Source: DASXUX01 sp036504595 (lineage in GTDB: Bacteria; Planctomycetota; SZUA-567; H5-PLA8). From it: DNA of 64,000 bases. The DNA lies in assembly GCA_036504595.1 (NCBI GenBank), contig DASXUX010000031.1:62001-126000 (forward strand), given 5' to 3'. Below the pieces are notes generated by a model, which saw only the letters and a list, made by a program, of their open reading frames with translations, was not told where the DNA came from and searched no databases. Positions 42,801 to 50,524 of the stretch are shown piece by piece (position 1 is the stretch's first letter; every line of letters begins with the position of its first letter). The translations under genes and the position numbers were made by a program.

Positions 42801-45511
42801 GAACAGGTCGGCAGCGCCTGCACGAACTTCGCCAGGCTGAAGCTTGGGGCCGTCAGACACTCCAGCAGCGCGGGAAGCTTGATGTCTCGGGTGCTCAGCT
42901 TCACGTCCAGCGCCGGGCCGGAGAGAGACAAACTTTCTATCTTCGCCAGATTGCTTTTGGGGTCGTAAGCCGAACTGACTTTCACGTCGCCGAGAAAAAC
43001 GGTCTCGATCGGCAGCACCTGCATCTGTTGAAGCTGCTGCAGCGCCTTGGCGCTTATACTCGCCTCCAGTTTCGCCTGCGGCAGCGCCTCCAGCCACGTT
43101 TTCACTGAACTGGCCGGCGTGCTTATCGCGGCATTGAGCTTGGTCAAGTCTGCCTCGGCCATCTCGCCCGAAACGCTCATCAGCGTGGACGTCAGCTTCA
43201 CAGGTTTGATCGTCAGCGTCGATGTTCCATCGTGCTGCGCCAGTGTCATCCCCAGATCGAGCGCCACGTTGTCGTCCGCCCACGCCAGTTTGGGCGCGCC
43301 TTCCTTCACGGGCGGACCCGAGAGGGAGAACCCGCTCAGCTTCAGACTCGTGGACATGCTCATTGTCTGAGCGGCCTGTTTTCCGTCTGGCGCTAAATCC
43401 TGTACCAGCCGCGACTGTCCGCTCTGCGAGAACGTGCCTTTGACCATGTACTCCGGCCCCAGGAAGAACCGCACATACGTGCCAAATCGCGCGTTCAGAG
43501 CGCTCAGCGCTTCCAACTGGCCGTCGGCCTTAAAGGAGTCCAGTTCGGTCACGCGGCGGGTCTTGCCCTGCGTGGCCGAGCCGTTCAGGTCGATGTTCAG
43601 CGTGGTAGCGCCGGCCTCCGTGCCGGCGGCGGCAGCCGTATCTTTGATCTGCGCCGCGAACTTCAGGAATGGCGCTTTCGGCTCATCCACGAACGCGGAC
43701 CCGTCGTAACTGCAGCGCGTCGTCAGCCGCACCGGCGCGGGCGCGCCGCTCTGCCGCTTCAGTTCCGCGTCGAGCGCCAGAGTCAGGCTGCCGGGATTGC
43801 CGGTTACTTCAACCTGTCCATCAAGCGTCTCCTCGATGGCCGTGGGCATATTCATGACTTGGAGCAGCGGTCCAAATTGCTTCCACAACTCCCGACCGCC
43901 GACATGCACTTGCAGCTTTGTTTGTGCCGCCAGTTTCGTTGGGTTGGCGATGTCGTTGACGATCAGCGGCTGAAGCGTGTGGATTTGGAATGAGTCCGCC
44001 GTGGCTTTGAACGTCATTTCCGCGCGTTCCGGCGTGCCGTCTGAATCCGGCGTGATGCCGCAGGCGAACCCGAGATCGAGCGTGCTCGGCTGGCGTACGC
44101 CCTGGTACGCGACGAATCCGCGTGCCATGTTTAGCCGGCCATTTGCATTGAAACGGCCGTTCTTTTCAAGCACCGCGTCAACCTTCCCTTCAACGTCTCC
44201 GCCGAGTTGATCCTTCAATCCCAACGCCGTTCCCACATCCGTGGCGCAAAGCTCCGCCAACTGGGCCTTGAAGAGCGTAGAGAACTGGCGCCCCTCGCTG
44301 CCCGGCGCAAGCGTGACTTGCAGACTCAGGAGTTTCGGAGCAGTGGGTGGCGCGAGCGCCGCCCGCTCGCTGGCCAGCGTGATCAGAATCTTCCCCGCGC
44401 CGGTCTGAATTCCAGCCGGCGACCATCCGCCCTGCACATCTATTTCAAATCGTCCCGGAATGCTTCCCGCCGCCGTCTTGTGGTGCTCCAACAGGCCGAT
44501 GATTCCGTCGGTCTCCAGTGTCCCTGCCAACCGAGCGGCCGATAGCGTTGGGGCTTCGAGCTTCAGCGGCCCGCTGAGCGGCTGGCCGGGAACCCACTTG
44601 TACCGTCCGCTGGCCAGTTCACCTTCCACGTGCAGATGCCGCAGGATGTACGGCAGATCGACGTTCTTCAGAGTCGCGCTGAGGAGCGCGTTCTTGAAAG
44701 CCGTGGGATCGATCTGGCCGGCCGCGTCAATGCACTCCAACGTGCCATCAATCGCGGTCGTCCCGCCGTTGGGGGTAGCGTTTGTGATCAGCGCAAAATT
44801 CGTGTTGAGCTGCACGGGCTGTCCAAGACCATCCAGCTTCAGCGTGAGCTCCAGGTTGTCGAACCGGCTCTCGCCCAGATACTTGTCGCTGTCCTTATAG
44901 CGCCACTTGCCGCCGTGAATGGCCACGGTTCCATCCAGCGCGCTGAGCCCGGTTTGCTTCGGCCAATTTCCCGGCGGCCCGCCCGAAAACTTGCGCACCA
45001 GATCGTCGATATTGCTGACCGTGATCGGCCAAACGCCGTGTTTCTCGATATAAAACTCCGGCTTGTCGAGCTCGACCTGCACGCCGCGCAGCTTGGTGAA
45101 GCCGCTGAACAGCGCCGGCAGGACGGAGAGTTTTGCCGTCGCTCGTTCGATCTTCAGCGTGTGTTTTTCGTTGAACGCCGCATCCGCGTTAAGAAGCGTC
45201 AATTTGTCGATTGCAATGCTGCCACCCAGAAAGCTGACGTGCACGCCGCCGATCTCCGCATCCCGGCCAAGCTGAGCCTTGATCGCGGCCTGGATCTGCG
45301 TCTTGAACCAGTCGTCGTTGTAGTGGAGCAGCAGCGCCGTGATCGTGATGCCGAGCAGCGCCACAAACACAGCGGCGCCGATCAGCAGCCGTCGCAGCCA
45401 TTTGCGTTTAGGTGTGCCACCGGCAGCGCCGGCGCTACCATTGGGTGGGGACGCCCGCTCTAGCGGTGCTGGCGGCGTGCTTCCGTTCTGATTGGAGATA
45501 GTCGGATTCAT
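39809..45511 (-). CDS. giant AsmA-like protein
   Basis: 1900 residues. A low-complexity start (Pro/Gly/Ala), a membrane helix at about 42-65 (LLIGAAVFVALLGITITALLL), then the AsmA-type opening LKAQ...LGRDAEIGGVHVSFLGGSIAIDKLTLLN and a very long beta-rich repeat region. Members of this superfamily (AsmA, YhdP, TamB) bridge the periplasm and are linked to lipid transport to the outer membrane. C-terminal GGLNLPRESFAPDLRIWLIKLP resembles the family's last segment; the end is Lys/Pro/Ala-rich. REP-like palindromes lie in frame at 40973, 43604 and 45414. Length is large, but the frame is uninterrupted. Confidence 0.8.
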   Translation of the reverse strand: MNPTISNQNGSTPPAPLERASPPNGSAGAAGGTPKRKWLRRLLIGAAVFVALLGITITALLLHYNDDWFKTQIQAAIKAQLGRDAEIGGVHVSFLGGSIAIDKLTLLNADAAFNEKHTLKIERATAKLSVLPALFSGFTKLRGVQVELDKPEFYIEKHGVWPITVSNIDDLVRKFSGGPPGNWPKQTGLSALDGTVAIHGGKWRYKDSDKYLGESRFDNLELTLKLDGLGQPVQLNTNFALITNATPNGGTTAIDGTLECIDAAGQIDPTAFKNALLSATLKNVDLPYILRHLHVEGELASGRYKWVPGQPLSGPLKLEAPTLSAARLAGTLETDGIIGLLEHHKTAAGSIPGRFEIDVQGGWSPAGIQTGAGKILITLASERAALAPPTAPKLLSLQVTLAPGSEGRQFSTLFKAQLAELCATDVGTALGLKDQLGGDVEGKVDAVLEKNGRFNANGRLNMARGFVAYQGVRQPSTLDLGFACGITPDSDGTPERAEMTFKATADSFQIHTLQPLIVNDIANPTKLAAQTKLQVHVGGRELWKQFGPLLQVMNMPTAIEETLDGQVEVTGNPGSLTLALDAELKRQSGAPAPVRLTTRCSYDGSAFVDEPKAPFLKFAAQIKDTAAAAGTEAGATTLNIDLNGSATQGKTRRVTELDSFKADGQLEALSALNARFGTYVRFFLGPEYMVKGTFSQSGQSRLVQDLAPDGKQAAQTMSMSTSLKLSGFSLSGPPVKEGAPKLAWADDNVALDLGMTLAQHDGTSTLTIKPVKLTSTLMSVSGEMAEADLTKLNAAISTPASSVKTWLEALPQAKLEASISAKALQQLQQMQVLPIETVFLGDVKVSSAYDPKSNLAKIESLSLSGPALDVKLSTRDIKLPALLECLTAPSFSLAKFVQALPTCSAELNAKDPVVLQTLQKRKILPDDPYYAGTLRAAGSYDSDTGLLALNSCSCTNTFGTVAFNAPSAALAKIAALLSDGQPLTAAKAVNALPNAVFSAQLAAPAAKLALEKAALKLPLQDAALTLSGSFDAATHLLKLDNCQLGSAALTATVASPGLDVARVAQFLDLPAPQRTLAALGNALPELAVNVQAKAALVEAVAGMLPADSLKMKLAGEVSLAAKYLAANDQFNLESLRFARGEGSNAPVAALEASCSATSFRALLGKLSGPPEAMLAHLAGGMTIKTLTITPPELFGWMKRANVASSFASDALAGVYTFSRPIEMRDLVLRPAKAPGTYDITFALGTQAAWRPAGEQAGTTCEGELQFANAAPLHIDTNPGQFSATGVLVTDAAAINAPKFNYSKAAGVPSKLTFAVSVGADGVLHASQIDLAGGPMGFALADLTYFTLAPAPKLTLGKAELRKGSPLEGTISDLQFDQGADSLRFQLAMGKFDLLTVAKLLMPPAYKLSGTLNDMRLEYAGRLSSLTQGLPAGNAGAADKIGLACSKYDVRLEAPTPDATAVIVLQGETLAGDMSKLTSKTCQLMISHQPKDQPEVAQSFDLQVSVTPAGTEAGTTLLAAAQKPGMPLALEIPIQCHAALNLTALLAAIDTFGKAGAQPGTQTGAPSKGLAAIAQLRLKGSFSAPVITLDQLDLEKVNVPAFSLNALKLTVIGATAAMYKDGNASLKKLEYDLATKTHAAEFDLANIDLHEALPQPEGKKKKDEYEFRGRLNGSGSLSGVGFELADRKTWDGRLGGTITGLVLLKNDGKPSADITKSITKVGIGFLGDFAAKKGGIGQDFNTMTDLYNDDFGLFLNKLEFEDIRLSLPIAKGIAQIEKTSIVGKGKSAGLQIDAAGGLNLPRESFAPDLRIWLIKLPPKTQESLRLNQLDPQERDPILAKFAQGKFQDVVLTGQWDQPKRNDGQLLKAFTSLRGEIDDGIKAKKAREAPPKPATQPPPAKK
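40973..40990. repeat. REP-like palindrome in AsmA-like CDS
   Basis: GCCGGCCTCCGTGCCGGC, encodes part of PAGTEAGTT. An identical 18-mer lies at 43610-43627. Confidence 0.65.
43604..43627. repeat. REP-like palindrome in AsmA-like CDS
   Basis: GGTAGC followed by GCCGGCCTCCGTGCCGGC, encodes part of AGTEAGATT; same core as at 40973. Confidence 0.65.
45414..45440. repeat. REP-like palindrome near AsmA-like N-terminus
   Basis: CCACCGGCAGCGCCGGCGCT then ACC, encodes part of NGSAGAAGGT. Related to the 12423, 40973 and 43604 copies. Confidence 0.5.
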
Positions 45512-45598
45512 GTGTCATTTAGCCCGGTTGTCTCGGAGCAACGGGCTCCGGCAACCCGACTTTATGTCTAGCGCGCAACATTTCCAGTGGGGGAGTAA

Positions 45599-45638
45599 CG
45601 CAATCCTCCTGGATTGCGCCGTCGTCCGGGAGATTGCG
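45599..45638. repeat. stop-anchored hairpin, copy 2 (with a second half copy)
   Basis: CGCAATCCTCCTGGATTGCG at 45599-45618, then a diverged copy at 45620-45638 that touches the TAG of the DUF3299 gene with no gap. Confidence 0.78.
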
Positions 45639-46313
45639 CTACAGGTCCATCGGCCCCGCCACATCTTCCGCGACGAGTCGGTAGAGGCTCGTGACCTCTC
45701 CGTTTTGGATTTCCTCGCCGACTGAGATCAGTCCGAAGACAGTCACGGGTTGGTCGGGAATGTAGCGCGTGGCGCGATTGCCAGCCATCTTCACTCTCAC
45801 CCATTCGTTGATTCTGGGGAAACGGCCGAAACAACAGAGCTGCTGGTCCTTCAACAGCATAAAGGTCTTCACCGCGCCTTTTTCATTTTCGAGCGGCCAC
45901 ATGAATCCCTGCACCGCCACCTTCTGCCCATCAAACGACTTGATTCCCTTTGGAATCTGGTCTTTCTTTATCGCTGGAGCGAGCTGCGGCGAATTACGGA
46001 GTTTCAAGGGATCTGGTGGCGGCGGAAGCTCGTAGTAGAACCCGCTCAACTCCTCAAAGGAGATGGCGGTATAGTCCTGGTCCACGCTCGTGGCCATCAC
46101 TGAATTATTGGTCTGTGGCGCGAAAATTTGCGCGCCGCCACGAGACCCTTTGATCGGATCGCCGCGAATCTCGCTGAGCGGCTTGCGCGAATGCGAGCGC
46201 TCCGGCGGAGCGTTCAGCCACACGGTCATCCACACGCCCAGGAGCAAGCACGCCGCCACCGCAACGGCTGTCAGCACGTTGCTGGTTCGCGTTGTTTGCG
46301 GTTCGTGGTTCAT
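45639..46313 (-). CDS. DUF3299 protein
   Basis: 224 residues. N-terminal helix LTAVAVAACLLLGVWMTVWL is a signal or anchor. The C-terminal 130 residues match DUF3299: IPKGIKSFDGQKVAVQGFMWPLENEKGAVKTFMLLKDQQLCCFGRFPRINEWVRV with the typical CC pair. Family function unknown, envelope location likely. The ATG (46311-46313) lies inside the heptamer array at 46300-46341, and the first residues (NHEPQTTRT) are encoded by it. Often found beside ABC exporters, as here. Confidence 0.82.
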   Translation of the reverse strand: MNHEPQTTRTSNVLTAVAVAACLLLGVWMTVWLNAPPERSHSRKPLSEIRGDPIKGSRGGAQIFAPQTNNSVMATSVDQDYTAISFEELSGFYYELPPPPDPLKLRNSPQLAPAIKKDQIPKGIKSFDGQKVAVQGFMWPLENEKGAVKTFMLLKDQQLCCFGRFPRINEWVRVKMAGNRATRYIPDQPVTVFGLISVGEEIQNGEVTSLYRLVAEDVAGPMDL

Positions 46314-46341
46314 GGTTCGCAGTTTACGGTTCCTGGTTCAG
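46300..46341. repeat. heptamer array, GGTTCNN units, spanning a start and a stop codon
   Basis: Units GGTTCGT, GGTTCAT, GGTTCGC, AGTTTAC, GGTTCCT, GGTTCAG. The other strand reads CCAGGAA, CCGTAAA, CTGCGAA, CCATGAA, CCACGAA. It contains the start codon of DUF3299 and the stop codon (46338-46340) of the gene upstream. Confidence 0.9.
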
Positions 46342-46781
46342 TGCTCGTTCCCTTGTGGGAACTTGAACTTTACATCCCGAAATTCTTTCCCGCGCACAGT
46401 TATCGCAACAATCATTCCCTCGAAAGTCTTGGCGCCTTTCAGCGCGTCAACCGTTGCCGAGAACTCAGAGCTATCGCCAGCTCTTTCCCCCGTCAACACA
46501 TTGGCAACCGTGTCAAGAGTCACCGTCATCGCCGCCGGCTGTTCGCCGATCTTATCAATCTTCAGTTCGATCTTCTCTGGTTTGACGCGCACGGCCTTTT
46601 CCGCTTCGCCGTCCAAGACATAGCCCGTCAGCTTTCCGTCGGCCGCCAGCAAAAGCTCCAGATGCGCGAACTCTTCGCCCAGGACAATCAGCGCGCCCTT
46701 GTGCGGCGCGTGATGCTCATGGCCGTGCTCCTCGGCACGGGCCACCAGCGGCAGAAGCAGTAGCGCCGCAAGGCATGACAT
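46338..46781 (-). CDS. His-rich periplasmic protein, unknown function
   Basis: 147 residues from the ATG at 46781, which gives a signal peptide (MSCLAALLLLPLVARA). The frame is open further upstream through a palindromic repeat, which I do not count as coding. The mature start is His-rich (EEHGHEHHAPHKGALIVLG), suggesting metal binding, followed by a beta-rich domain (HLELLLAADGKLTGYVLDGEAEKAVRV...). It lies between the DUF3299 gene and an ABC exporter pair, all on the minus strand, so a role in metal or lipoprotein handling is possible. The stop codon is supplied by a heptamer array. Confidence 0.7.
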   Translation of the reverse strand: MSCLAALLLLPLVARAEEHGHEHHAPHKGALIVLGEEFAHLELLLAADGKLTGYVLDGEAEKAVRVKPEKIELKIDKIGEQPAAMTVTLDTVANVLTGERAGDSSEFSATVDALKGAKTFEGMIVAITVRGKEFRDVKFKFPQGNEH

Positions 46782-46834
46782 GCGCCGCCAGGAATCAAAC
46801 CCTACGTACCCAAATGGCTCTACCGCGTCGAGCA

Positions 46835-47065
46835 TTCGCGCCGAAGGCGCCGTACAAGTCAGCCCAGGGCAAGAGACGCGCAGCGGCTCGCCGCCCTGGG
46901 ATCGAGCGACCCATGAAGTGTTTCGCCCTGAAAGGGCAAGACAAGTTGGTGCGGTGTCCGGCCCTTTCAGGGCGACTAAACAAAAATCGCCGCACAACCC
47001 AGGGCGGCGCTCGCGTTGCTCGCTTGCCCTGGGCTGGCATGTACGGCCCCTTTGGGGCGGAAAAT
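46835..47065. repeat. large inverted repeat element
   Basis: Two arms of about 110 bp, imperfect reverse complements of each other, each with CCGTACA, GCCCAGGGCAAG, CGCCGCCCTGGG and CGCCCTGAAAGGGC. It fills the gap between the ABC permease stop and the His-rich gene start. Confidence 0.75.
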
Positions 47066-47071
47066 CCAAAC

Positions 47072-48355
47072 TCACGACGTTGGCTCCAAGTTAGATGCAA
47101 CATCCGTCCCGTAAGCCTTCAGCGCCGGGACGACGCCGGCCAGAGCGCCCAGAGCAATCATGGCGAGCGGCGTCGCGATGAGAACCGACACTCCAAAGGA
47201 CTCCGTCAGATCCACTTTTCCAGCCTGGAATACATCCAGCACGACGCCGGTTTGTGAGCGGATGATTGACGCGGCGACGCCCAAAATCAGCGCATAAACG
47301 ATGTACCCCACGGCGCTGCCTAGCGCCGCGATCGTGCCCGCCTCCAGGACGATCGCCGAAAACACCGTGCTTCGCCGCGCTCCCAAGGCGCGTAGGATGG
47401 CCAGTTCCCGCCGGCGTTCGTTCATGGTGTTATAGATGCTGGCCAGAATCGCCCCGGCCGTGACCAGCACAACCAGATAGGCGACCAGCGCCAGGATTCG
47501 GTCCACCCAGCCGATTTTGTCGAACAGGTCGAGCATGATGCGTTCGATCGGCCAGGCCAGGGTCGCCGCGTTGCCTTGCCGGTTGATGAGTTGGTCCAAG
47601 GCCATACCGGATTCCTTTGTCTTGAACTTCAGCATGACCGCGCTGACTTCTTTTTCGGCATCCGGGATCTCCTCCCCGGCCTTCGGTTCAAAGTCCTTGC
47701 CGCCGCCGCGCAGGACGTGGCCAGGCATGCGGAAAAGGCCTTCGATCGGAATCCAGATCACGCGGTCCGACGGCGTGTTGGTCGCCTCCAAAATGCCCAC
47801 CACCGTATAGTTGTTCGGGTGCTTCAGATTCTCGTTGAAGTTGATTCCGTGGTACGGATTGAAGGTGTCGCCAACATGCAGCCGCGTCCGCTGCGCAACG
47901 AAACTGCCGATCACGGCTTCCTGATTTTCAGGATTGAAGAAGCGGCCCTCGCCATCAATGCTGAACTTCTTGCCCGCCTGATACTCGAACTTCGTGAAAA
48001 TCTCCGGCGTCGTCCCGACGATGCGATAGCCGTGGTAGTTGTCGCCGACCGCGTACGGAACCGCCAACTCTACGCGCGCGTCCCGCTGCATCGCCTGGTA
48101 CATCGTCCAAGGGATGTTGCCGGGGGACGTCTCCAGGTGGAAGACCGTGTTCAGCACAAGCTGCAACTGGCTGCCGCGCGCACCGAGCACCGCGTCGAAG
48201 CCCATCGAACTGCCGGTAAACGCGTCGTGCGTCTGCTGCTTGACGCTGAACACCGCCATCACCAGTCCGCTCGCCAGCGCCACCGACACGACCGTGATCA
48301 GCGTCGATAGCGCATGCTGCCGCAGACTTCTTCGAACGATCAGGAACAGACCCAT
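47072..48355 (-). CDS. ABC exporter permease (FtsX/MacB type)
   Basis: 427 residues. N-terminal helix (LSTLITVVSVALASGLVMAVFSV), a large periplasmic MacB-like domain (about 40-280), then three helices (ILALVAYLVVLVTAGAILASIY, IAALGSAVGYIVYALILGV, SVLIATPLAMIALGALAGVVPAL) with the FtsX motif NERRRELAILRALGARR between them. Works with the ATPase encoded just upstream as a mechanotransmission or lipoprotein-type transporter. A heptamer array separates the two genes. Confidence 0.87.
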   Translation of the reverse strand: MGLFLIVRRSLRQHALSTLITVVSVALASGLVMAVFSVKQQTHDAFTGSSMGFDAVLGARGSQLQLVLNTVFHLETSPGNIPWTMYQAMQRDARVELAVPYAVGDNYHGYRIVGTTPEIFTKFEYQAGKKFSIDGEGRFFNPENQEAVIGSFVAQRTRLHVGDTFNPYHGINFNENLKHPNNYTVVGILEATNTPSDRVIWIPIEGLFRMPGHVLRGGGKDFEPKAGEEIPDAEKEVSAVMLKFKTKESGMALDQLINRQGNAATLAWPIERIMLDLFDKIGWVDRILALVAYLVVLVTAGAILASIYNTMNERRRELAILRALGARRSTVFSAIVLEAGTIAALGSAVGYIVYALILGVAASIIRSQTGVVLDVFQAGKVDLTESFGVSVLIATPLAMIALGALAGVVPALKAYGTDVASNLEPTS

Positions 48356-48364
48356 ATCCAGTAC

Positions 48365-48406
48365 CCAATGACTAATGACTAATGACTAATGACCAATGAC
48401 CAACAC
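48365..48406. repeat. heptamer array, CCAATGA/CTAATGA units
   Basis: CCAATGA, CTAATGA three times, CCAATGA, CCAACAC in exact register. It supplies the stop codon (48386-48388) and last residues (VLVIGH) of the ABC ATPase gene. Confidence 0.92.
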
Positions 48407-49078
48407 ATCCTTGCCACCGGTCTGGTTGATCGCCGTCAGGTCTTGCACTTTCTCGAACTGTCCGAGCACCGCTGGATCGTGGCTGACCAGCAGCAGAGCC
48501 GCGCGTTGCTCCCGGCACACCTCGCGGATCAGCGTCAGCGCTTCTTTCGCATTCTTCTGGTCGAGGTTGCCGGTCGGTTCATCCGCCAGTACCAGTTTCG
48601 GGTGATTGGCCAGCGCGCGCGCCACCGCCACACGCTGCTGCTGTCCGACCGAAAGCTGTCGCGGCCGGTAGTTCAGCCGGTCCTTTAAGCCAACGCGCAC
48701 CAGTAGTTCTTCTGCGTGCCCGCGATGAATACCGGGGCCGAAGAGCATCCCCAGCATCACGTTTTCCAGAGCCGTGTAGCCCTGCAGCAGATTGAAGGTC
48801 TGGAAGACATAGCCCAGCAGCGTCGCTCGCGCACGGTCGCGCATGGCTTCCGGCAGGAGCGAAAACGGCGCATCAGCAATTCGCACTTCGCCGCTGTCGG
48901 GCTGAAGGATCCCCGCGATCAGATGCAGCAACGTCGTCTTGCCCGAGCCGCTCGGCCCGCGGAGCGCCACTTGCTGGCCGTCTTCCAGGACGAAGCGCGG
49001 CACGTTGACGATGATGTTGCGCTCGCCCTCCGGCGAAACATAACTTTTTGTGAGATCGGTGACTTCAAGTACAGGCAT
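48386..49078 (-). CDS. ABC exporter ATPase (LolD/MacB type)
   Basis: 230 residues. Walker A GPSGSGKTT, Q-loop VFQTFNLLQGYTALENV, signature LSVGQQQRVAVARAL, Walker B LVLADEPTGNLD, H-loop LVSHD. Matches LolD/MacB/FtsE-type ATPases that pair with FtsX-like permeases; the permease gene is 30 bp downstream. The C-terminal residues come from a heptamer array, so the original end may have been replaced. Confidence 0.93.
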   Translation of the reverse strand: MPVLEVTDLTKSYVSPEGERNIIVNVPRFVLEDGQQVALRGPSGSGKTTLLHLIAGILQPDSGEVRIADAPFSLLPEAMRDRARATLLGYVFQTFNLLQGYTALENVMLGMLFGPGIHRGHAEELLVRVGLKDRLNYRPRQLSVGQQQRVAVARALANHPKLVLADEPTGNLDQKNAKEALTLIREVCREQRAALLLVSHDPAVLGQFEKVQDLTAINQTGGKDVLVIGH

Positions 49079-49184
49079 GTTGGTCGCTTCGTATCCACTT
49101 GGCGCTGGGCCGCAGCAGCCATAATTCCCAGCTTACATTACGTATCACAGGCACGAAGAGTTCACAACCAACTTGCGGGAAACC

Positions 49185-49300
49185 ACCGTAGTGCGGGCAT
49201 CTTGCCCGCTGCTCCGGTCCCCTCTCCCCCGCGAGGGAGAGGGGTTAGGGGTGAGGGGGCCATTTGTGTTTATCTATGGCATGCCCGCAGTGCTTCCGTT
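49185..49300. repeat. palindromic REP-like elements upstream of manA
   Basis: GTGCGGGCATCTTGCCCGC dyad (repeated in part at 49278-49290 as GGCATGCCCGCAGTGC) and CCCCTCTCCC-CCGCGA-GGGAGAGGGG followed by TTAGGGGTGAGGGG. These occupy most of the gap between the ABC ATPase start and manA. Confidence 0.6.
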
Positions 49301-49311
49301 AAAAAAAGACC

Positions 49312-50337
49312 ATGGCAAGACCAAAGCCCAACACTCCGCTCTTCATGAAACCCGCGCTTGTTGAGCGCATCTGGGGCGGCAATCGCCTGCGCGACGTGCT
49401 GGGAAAGCCTGTCCCGGCCGGGAAGGTCATCGGCGAAAGTTGGGAACTCTCGGATCGCCCGGACGTGCAGAGCACCGTCGAGGGCGGCCCGTGCGACGGC
49501 CTGACGCTGCGGCAAGTGATTGAAGCCGATCCACGGGCGGTGCTCGGCGAGGCGCTGGCGATAACCAATTCAGCGCGCTTTCCTCTGCTCATCAAATATA
49601 TCGATGCCGGCGGTGCGCTGTCCGTTCAAGTCCACCCGGATGACGCCGGCGCGAAGGCCTACGGCGATCTTGGGAAAAGCGAGTGCTGGGTCATCATGCA
49701 TGCCGACCCCGGCGCGACGATCGTCCGCGGTTTCAAGCCGGGAACGACCCGAGCGGACTACCAGGCCGCCGTGCGCGAGGGCAGGGTGGAGTCCCTCCTG
49801 CATTCGTTCGCACCTCGCATCGGCGATGTGCTCTCCCTGCCCGCTGGAATGGTGCACGCGATCGGCGCGGGGCTTCTCGTCGCTGAAGTCCAGCAGAACT
49901 CTGATCTGACCTTCCGCATTCACGACTACGGCCGCCTCGGCCCCGACGGCAAGCCGCGCAAGTTGCACCTGGCCGAAGCCCTCGAATCCATCCGCTTCGA
50001 CGATCCGGGCGACGAGTTTGAAGGCGATCAGGTGCGAGACACTGTTTTTCCGCTCGCTGAGGTCGAAATGAGCGCCGCTCTGTCGCAAGTCCTGCTGCGC
50101 GGCAAGCACTTCGACTTGCACCGGCTATTGCTGCGAAAAGGCAAGGCTTTCAGACTGTCTCTGCAACGAAACGCTGCGACCGTCTTGATGGTCGTCGCCG
50201 GGTCGGGAACGCTGAACGATCGTCCGCTCAAGACAGGTCAAACGGTGTTATTGCCGGGTTGCCTGAGCGAAGCACAGTTGCTTGCAGATTCTGGCAGCGA
50301 TGTCACAGTCCTATTGAGCACGCCGAATGTGCAGTAG
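49312..50337 (+). CDS. manA: mannose-6-phosphate isomerase, class I
   Basis: 341 residues. Interconverts mannose-6-phosphate and fructose-6-phosphate; zinc enzyme of the cupin fold. Motifs: IWGGNRLRDVLG near the start, GESWELSDRP, the zinc-binding QVHPDD, ECWVIMHADPGATIV, AGMVHAIGAGLLVAEVQQNSDLTFRIHDYGR. Length is that of the short bacterial ManA form. ATG at 49312 with only a weak purine-rich upstream stretch. Sits alone on the plus strand, so it is likely its own transcription unit. Confidence 0.93.
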   Translation: MARPKPNTPLFMKPALVERIWGGNRLRDVLGKPVPAGKVIGESWELSDRPDVQSTVEGGPCDGLTLRQVIEADPRAVLGEALAITNSARFPLLIKYIDAGGALSVQVHPDDAGAKAYGDLGKSECWVIMHADPGATIVRGFKPGTTRADYQAAVREGRVESLLHSFAPRIGDVLSLPAGMVHAIGAGLLVAEVQQNSDLTFRIHDYGRLGPDGKPRKLHLAEALESIRFDDPGDEFEGDQVRDTVFPLAEVEMSAALSQVLLRGKHFDLHRLLLRKGKAFRLSLQRNAATVLMVVAGSGTLNDRPLKTGQTVLLPGCLSEAQLLADSGSDVTVLLSTPNVQ

Positions 50338-50390
50338 TCCCTTCGTGTTTGGATCTTGTGCTTTTTGGACAAGAATTTGAAACTCGAAGA

Positions 50391-50492
50391 AATGATGAAT
50401 GAGGAATGATGAATGCGGAATTAGGTCTATGGCGTTGTCTCTTGCGCCGTTGCAGCCATATTCATCATTTCGCATTCATCATTCATCATTCG
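50391..50492. repeat. pair of inverted heptamer arrays
   Basis: Left array AATGATG, AATGAGG, AATGATG, AATGCGG (50391-50425); right array TTCATCA, TTTCGCA, TTCATCA, TTCATCA (50461-50492). They are reverse complements and can form a stem around a loop of about 35 nt, between convergent genes manA and the GH35-like gene. Confidence 0.8.
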
Positions 50493-50524
50493 GATGCAGC
50501 TTCGGTTTCGCCTTCCCCGCTACG

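Noticed and set aside
46782..47075. N-terminal extension of the His-rich protein gene through the inverted repeat
   Set aside because: The extension is translated palindromic repeat; the internal ATG at 46781 starts a proper signal peptide.
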